NCBI GenBank assembly: GCA_037576215.1
Contig: JBANDB010000011.1
Location: 2,914,001 to 2,978,000 of the forward strand
Direction of reading: 5' to 3'
DNA: 64,000 nt
From: Armillaria gallica
Taxonomy: Eukaryota; Basidiomycota; Agaricomycetes; Agaricales; Physalacriaceae
The position numbers and the translations under genes are program-made. Shown here one piece after another: positions 58,510 to 64,000 of this stretch; position 1 is the first letter of the stretch; every line of letters starts with the position of its first letter. The notes below the pieces were generated by a model. It saw only the letters and a list, made by a program, of their open reading frames with translations. It did not search any database and was not told where the DNA came from.

Positions 58510-60400
58510 GATAGAAGCCAGAGGGAGGGAGGGAAGGGAGTTTGGCACCCATGTATTCTTGTTGTATTTCAAGTAGATGGCATACACGGTCGTGCAGAAC
58601 AATGATTTGTATGACTGAAGGCCCATGTGATCACATTGTGCAGATAGTTGTAATGTCACGTCAGCTATTGCCAATGACTTTTCACTCTTGCTGCCTGCAG
58701 GGCCTAGATATCTTCAGAGTTTAACATGGAAAAGGGCTTTTATTGCCAACATTAGAGCCAAATGCACCTTATCCTGGGGAATGTACCATGGATATTCTGA
58801 ACACCTGTGCACTGTGCCACCCTCACCATATGTTTGGGTCTTTGTATATCTTGTTTGAACTGAATCTTGTGTTGTAGCTCACCAGCAAATTCCAACACGT
58901 CTATTACCATTTGGAGGTGTTGAACTTGTCACCAGTACAGTTATTGCTGCCACTGCTGGGACTGATGAATACAAAGCCACACCAGAATCGCAAGACAGCA
59001 TCTTGGTGACAACCAGTGTCATGGTATCAATATCATACCAACATAATGGAAACTGCTGGCACAACAACCCACAAGCTCTGACTCTTGGTATGTATCAAGA
59101 TAATCCTGAGTATTCAAATTTCTTACTTGCCATCCAGGAAGTCATACCCGTTACATATATTGGGCATTACCTTGCAAGTATTTTCCCAAGTTCAAACACC
59201 TCTGCCCCTGTTATTGGACATTAAACTATGTGGCAACAGACTCGGCAGCCCTGGCAGTGGCACTTAGGACACCATTCGTTGATATGGAGTGTTTGAAATG
59301 CAGCGAAGGGATGGAGGTCTGTCATGTGCAGAAGAGTGACACTATAACTTGTAGGGTGGTATGCTGCGGTCTCACACTCGATTTCTATCTTTATGTCTTA
59401 GAATAATAATATATTCAGCAATCTGCATCTCAGACCATGAGAAGGGAGCATGGAGAAGCATTTTAGAAAACAAATCTGCCATCTAGGTGGGCGAGCCTAT
59501 GCATGTGGTGCCCATCGTTCTTCTTTGGAATCTTTTCCAATCACAACAGCATTGTCTCCATGTTTGCAAGTTATTCCAGACTGACAATCAGTAGCCTCAA
59601 TCTGCTGTGATGCAAATTGCATGCAGCGCCCATTGTTTTTCTTTGGAATCTTTTCCAATCGCAACGGAATTGCCTCTGCATTTGAAAGTTATTCCAGACT
59701 GATGATCTGTAGCCTCAATCTGCTGCAATGCAAATCTGGTCAGATATTGTGATGCCACCTATCACTGCATTGTGAGTACCAGTGGAACCTCCATGGAAGG
59801 ATATCCAAAGAATAGATTCATCGCTAAGTCTCTTATTGAAGCATACAGATTTAGAGGAAAGTCTCTCTGCTTGAACAATTAGCACAACTATATTCTAGTA
59901 TGCCCGAGTATTGCAATTGCCATTTAAAACTGAACTCAGTGAATACTCCACCCAGTATTGCGCACCTTGACTGTGAATTTAGTACATACTTCCATCAGAT
60001 TACAAGACTATAGGTTCAGGCAAATGATTGAGTTCAGTTTGATATTCACCAACCTGACCAGAATCCAGCCAGATCTGGTTTGAGTTTGAGACTTTGAGTT
60101 TGATGCTTGATTGAATTTGACATTGATATACCCTGTATCTTGAGGTATAAGCTTTTACTTGACTTGGAGATGCATTTGACTTCTTACATTGACAGAAGCA
60201 CAGAAGCATGAACATGTATGTTCAGAACAGAAGCGAAGTGCTGCCTGTTTTAACAGTAGTTGTAGTAGAAGTGTATCAGTTAGATTGAAAATGATCGAGA
60301 TGATCATAAAGCTTAGAGAGACTCCTTGTTCGCAGGTTGTGGAACTTCAGGTGATATTCTGTCTTGGTGATTAGAGGTAAGCAGTTCCGTTACCTAGGGT
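58510..60400. other. No gene; tandem repeat 59501-59738
   Basis: Two copies with 118-bp period (from 59501 and 59619) share TTCTTTGGAATCTTTTCCAA, TTATTCCAGACTGA and AGCCTCAATCTGCTG. The rest is AT-rich with no recognisable gene. Confidence 0.55.
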
Positions 60401-60404
60401 GCAT

Positions 60405-60730
60405 ATAAACCACTGAACCACATCCTGTTACACTCAATTGGACATACACATCTAGTAAGTTTCAATTTCATATGGGCTTTGATTGGCTGTTCCCACCGGT
60501 TAGCATACTAATTCTGACTCAAGTCTTGTTGACGTTGTGCTAACTCTTTCCTTTGATATTGCATGAAACAATTATAAACCACTGAACCACATACTGTTAC
60601 ACTCAATTGGACATGCATGCCTAGTAAACTTCAATTTCATGCAGGCTTTGATTTGCTGTTCCCACCAGTTAGCATACCAATTTTGAGTCAGGTCTTGCTC
60701 GCATTGTGCTAACTTTCTCTTTCTAATTTT
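60405..60730. repeat. Tandem repeat, two copies, 169-bp period
   Basis: Copies start ATAAACCACTGAACCACAT at 60405 and 60574 and share CTGTTACACTCAATTGGACAT, TTTCAATTTCAT and GCTGTTCCCACC-GTTAGCATAC. No coding capacity. Confidence 0.7.
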
Positions 60731-60769
60731 GGGGAAACAATGCACTTATATTTGATATACTTAAATGTA

Positions 60770-61866
60770 TACTATGGGGGGAGGGGGGAGTGCTTTTACA
60801 TGTCCTTTTTTGAGTGCATACCTAAATTTATTGCATGCTACTTGAAGACTATCAAACACCTCATTTACTGCATCAGAGATTCCGATAATGTTTAGGCCTG
60901 CCTCTACACTAAATGATGAGAGAATATCAGTGAGGGTGGATAACCTATCAATAACACTTACTACGTTGGATAAATCCTGGGGCAAATTCCTTTGTAGACA
61001 ACATGCCATGTGTCCGTGGCCTGTCCTACATTGAGGGGAGTTTCATAGGCATTTTCAGGCCTCGTGAGAGAATCTTCAGGCTTTGGCATCATGATTTGCA
61101 AGACCTGAAGAGAGGTGAGGATGTGCCCCTGCCAGTGCCAAACCCATCCTCTGGACATAGCATAAGCATAGGCACTATTGGCAGAGGTGCATGTCATATA
61201 TGACTTGTGCAGCATATGGGGAACACCTGATGTCCAGCTCTGACAAACAGACATAACAAACAATTAGAATGCAACATCAAACAGAGCAACAGAGATTTTA
61301 CCATTTGTTGCACACTCCTGTCTGTCATCCTATGAAGACGATGTAGAACTTGGGCCCTTTGCATCAGTGGCACTTTCATTTGATTGTAGTGTGGATGCAG
61401 CTTCCATGCTCATTGTGAAGAAGATAAGCAGCCTTGGACCTTTGGGGTCATTAATAGTATGTCTGGGCATGGGGCAAAAATTTACCAATTGGGGGTTGTG
61501 ACAATCTGGGAGCCTGTTTCTATGATGTATTGGGTATGATCATGGAGGTGTATCCAACTCAGACAGTCAGTGAGCTTGTCTGCATGGAGCAATATGTGAA
61601 ACTATGAATAGATGGAAAGTGTCACAAAACTTACCTGCCTGAGGTGTTGAGTCTGCCAAGTTCTGTCTGGTGGTCTCCAGGGTTTCTTCTTCACTTGATT
61701 CCAGGACAAAAGTAGATCTGGTGTTATAGAAGGTGTCATCCCCATCACTATTGGAATAAAGGAGGATAATTTCCAGGCTCAAGTCTGAATTGGGCTTGTT
61801 GGGAGAGCAGCGAAGTGGTGATGGTGGTGCCATGAGTTTCTGGTTCCTGTTGACAACTGAATTCAA
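60770..61866 (-). CDS. Unassigned spliced gene
   Basis: The first exon (61866 to about 61636) starts with an ATG, contains an acidic Ser-rich stretch (DGDDTFYNTRSTFVLESSEEETLETT) and ends at a GTAAGT donor after TPQAG. Further exon-like pieces are KVPLMQRAQVLHRLHRMTDRS (to a GTAAAA donor near 61300) and LPQDLSNVVSVIDRLSTLTDILSSFSVEAGL-NIIG..., ending at a GTATGC donor near 60824. The last piece is a good amphipathic helix. Exon joins were not all resolved and no family is recognised. Confidence 0.3.
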
Positions 61867-61869
61867 ATC

Positions 61870-63595
61870 TTATGAAGTACTCAGAGTTTCTGGAAGAACG
61901 GTCAATTTGTATCAAAGGTATATATACAAATACAATGTTACACTGTTCTATCCTTGTTGACTAGTCTCTGTGCTAGATAAGGAAAAGCTTTATCAGGCTA
62001 TGTTTAACACATGAAAAAAATAACGAACCTTAGGGTACGATCGTAAGACCATTCAGGGTGTTCAAAGCCCAGTTGAATGCAGCAATGGCTTCGGTTTGCA
62101 AGGGTACTTCTGCTGAGTTCCACCCAAGACATTGAGAGTGCCACGATGATGAGCCTCCAGGCTCTGTATGCTCAGAATTCGTGGATTTTCCCTGCTAATT
62201 AACACTACTATCCCTTCAACGGTCTTTCAGCAAACCAATGATTGCATGCACATTGATACCACTTTTATCCTATGGCAACCACTCCTCATGTGCTTTGTTA
62301 TCCATCCCATCTTGCCATGCATCATAATTGCCGTACTTAATGAAAATGATGTGATTGATGCGAGTACCCTCCTAGCTATGGCAACTACAGACCATGTTTA
62401 CTAAGGCTATTACTTTGCCAAGACCTTGAGAAAATGTTGCCCCACGAGTACTCCTCAGCATGATGACTATCGCTCAGTAATCCACAGCTAAACAGCACCT
62501 AATGATCTGTGCATCGCTCAGCAAAACCATACAGTTCTCATCTATATGAGGCAACGTTGACAAGTTGCTGTTACTTCAGAAGCCAAAAAGACCATATGTT
62601 GCCTATGATTTTTACAAAGCCAAGGCCTTACAGCCTTACTAAGTCTCGCATTAGTTACTCTATTTATAAATTTGTACTTGTAGTATAAAAATGAACTAGA
62701 AAACGTAGTTACAGCAGTTCATCTCTAGTTGACCCTAGACTATGTCAATTATCATCATGCACTAGTCTATCACCAGTAAACCACGTCTATTCACCGTTCT
62801 ATAGCAATATACAGTTTACCCCAGCACATTCTCGATTGCACGTCGACTCTTGAGCTCACCAAAGTTATTCCACGGTTTTTAACTGTGAAGAGTCCTTCGC
62901 TACGCACTCTTTGCTCTTAACACTATTGGTGCACACTCATATTGTGCCAAAACATGATCACTGTGCCATACCTTGTCCCTGTTATCTTTTATAGGCCGTC
63001 ATCATTTCACTTTCACACCATTGGAGTTTTTACAGTTTCCCTTTTGCCATCGTTATCGTTGCCCACTTGAGTAGTCTCAGAGCAGACTTAGGATCAGTTC
63101 AGCAAGTTTTGTATAGTATCAGTCCCTTGAGTGGACTTGAAGGTTAGTTTTGACATAGGATAGGATCATTTCAGTACCAGATCAGTTTCTACATCAACTT
63201 AGCACCCTCACATCATATAGGACCAGTATCACCACTAGTTTTTGTAGTTCCACATTTTCTCTCACCAGTCCACCCTCAGCACCTTGTTCCACGTTTATTT
63301 TGCCACTCACAGTCCCCACGCCATTTTCTCATCGCCTCGCTCACCCATAGACTATTGCTAACCATTTAGTCTACCTTCTATCATTCTCCCCACTCAGATT
63401 ACCATCCAGTGACATTTTCTAGTCTTGCCACATGTTTTCTCATACAGATTCATGGTATTCATGTCATACCCATTTTCATTCCCTCTCACTTCGAGAGAAC
63501 CCTACCGGCTTATAGCCTTAGTATTTAGTACTCAACTACCAAGCAGTACTACTTTGCAGACTTAAAGTCACAGTGTATTCTTGCATATAGAGGAA
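61870..63595. other. No recognisable gene
   Basis: AT-rich, only one short frame of 78 codons (62168) without motifs. Confidence 0.5.
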
Positions 63596-63599
63596 TCAG

Positions 63600-64000
63600 C
63601 CATAGCAGTCAATTGATGGCTTCAATCACTGTCAATTGACTGAGCCTGTGATAAATCCAGACAGTCAATTGATTAGCCACCTAAAAAGGGTGCCTAATGC
63701 TGTCACTGCCTATGGGGACTATCATGCATCATCATGGGCCTCTCTCCTGCTCATTGGGGCACAGCCACCCCTCCTCATCGTGTGCTGTGGCTGTGCACAT
63801 CATGCATGCCCATTCACTCATTATAAAGCAGGATATTGCTATTTTGGGTTCCAGAATGAAATCACATATTTTTCCCACTGGAAAAATTTGTCGGTGGATG
63901 ATCGGGACATGATGGCACTGTTCCGGCTCCTGCACCTGCCCTCCCACTCACTGTATGGGGTGGGAGATCCTATTTTTGGTTGGTCAGCGAAATTTTTTTT
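63600..64000. repeat. Dispersed repeat with CAGTCAATTGA boxes, copy 2
   Basis: Shares with 16848-17450 the boxes CAGTCAATTGA and TGATAAATCCAGACAGTCAATTGA, then GGGGCACAGCCACCCCTCC, a GCCCATTCACTCA segment and a terminal G-rich/TTTTT part. It runs off the window end. Orientation is the same as copy 1. Confidence 0.55.

Overview
This window looks like transposon-rich nuclear DNA of a mushroom-forming basidiomycete (Agaricomycetes). The evidence is: GT-AG introns of about 45-56 nt; a KDZ transposase next to a TET/JBP-type dioxygenase gene, a pairing known from basidiomycetes; two related Ty3/gypsy elements; a fungal Helitron; and agaricomycete-type small accessory genes. No clearly intact housekeeping gene, rRNA, functional tRNA or CRISPR array is visible.

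Layout. 1-4.4 kb: no recognisable gene. 4.5-5.8 kb (-): pseudogene of a fungal seven-helix membrane protein. About 8.1-15.4 kb: gypsy element A, with a 5' LTR end, PBS and gag-pro-pol broken by stops and a frameshift; no 3' LTR was found. 15.6-16.8 kb (-): spliced Cys-rich gene. 16.8-17.4 kb: dispersed repeat, seen again at 63.6-64 kb. 17.8-38.8 kb: a KDZ/TET block. It holds a KDZ transposase (-, eight exons), a divergent TET/JBP-like gene (+), a 126-aa basic protein, a viroplasmin/RNase H1-type protein and a 195-aa family protein. The TET-like gene is split by gypsy element B (23340-35077), an 11.7-kb insertion with two identical 669-bp LTRs and a target-site duplication. 38.9-40.0 kb: stretch dense in ACTAGT. 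40.2-42.6 kb: large foldback. 42.7-44.1 kb: tRNA-like repeat and degraded coding remnants. 46.9-55.7 kb: an autonomous but decayed Helitron followed directly by two about 1.8-kb units with the same 5' end and a repeated terminal hairpin module, read as a head-to-tail Helitron array. 56.2-64 kb: a single-TM small gene, a second KDZ remnant, short tandem repeats and one unassigned spliced gene.

How the parts fit. The same decay runs through unrelated elements: the coding frames stay aligned but carry in-frame stops, nearly all TGA where relatives or the family have Arg (CGA to TGA), with catalytic Asp/Glu changed by CpG to CpA. That is the signature expected of cytosine methylation followed by deamination. 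It is notable beside a gene of the TET/JBP family, whose members oxidise methylated pyrimidines. Element B inserted between the metal-binding HxD motif and the distal His/Arg of that gene, and the empty site can be read directly. Its LTRs are identical although its pol has four stops, which suggests mobilisation in trans or very recent sequence homogenisation.
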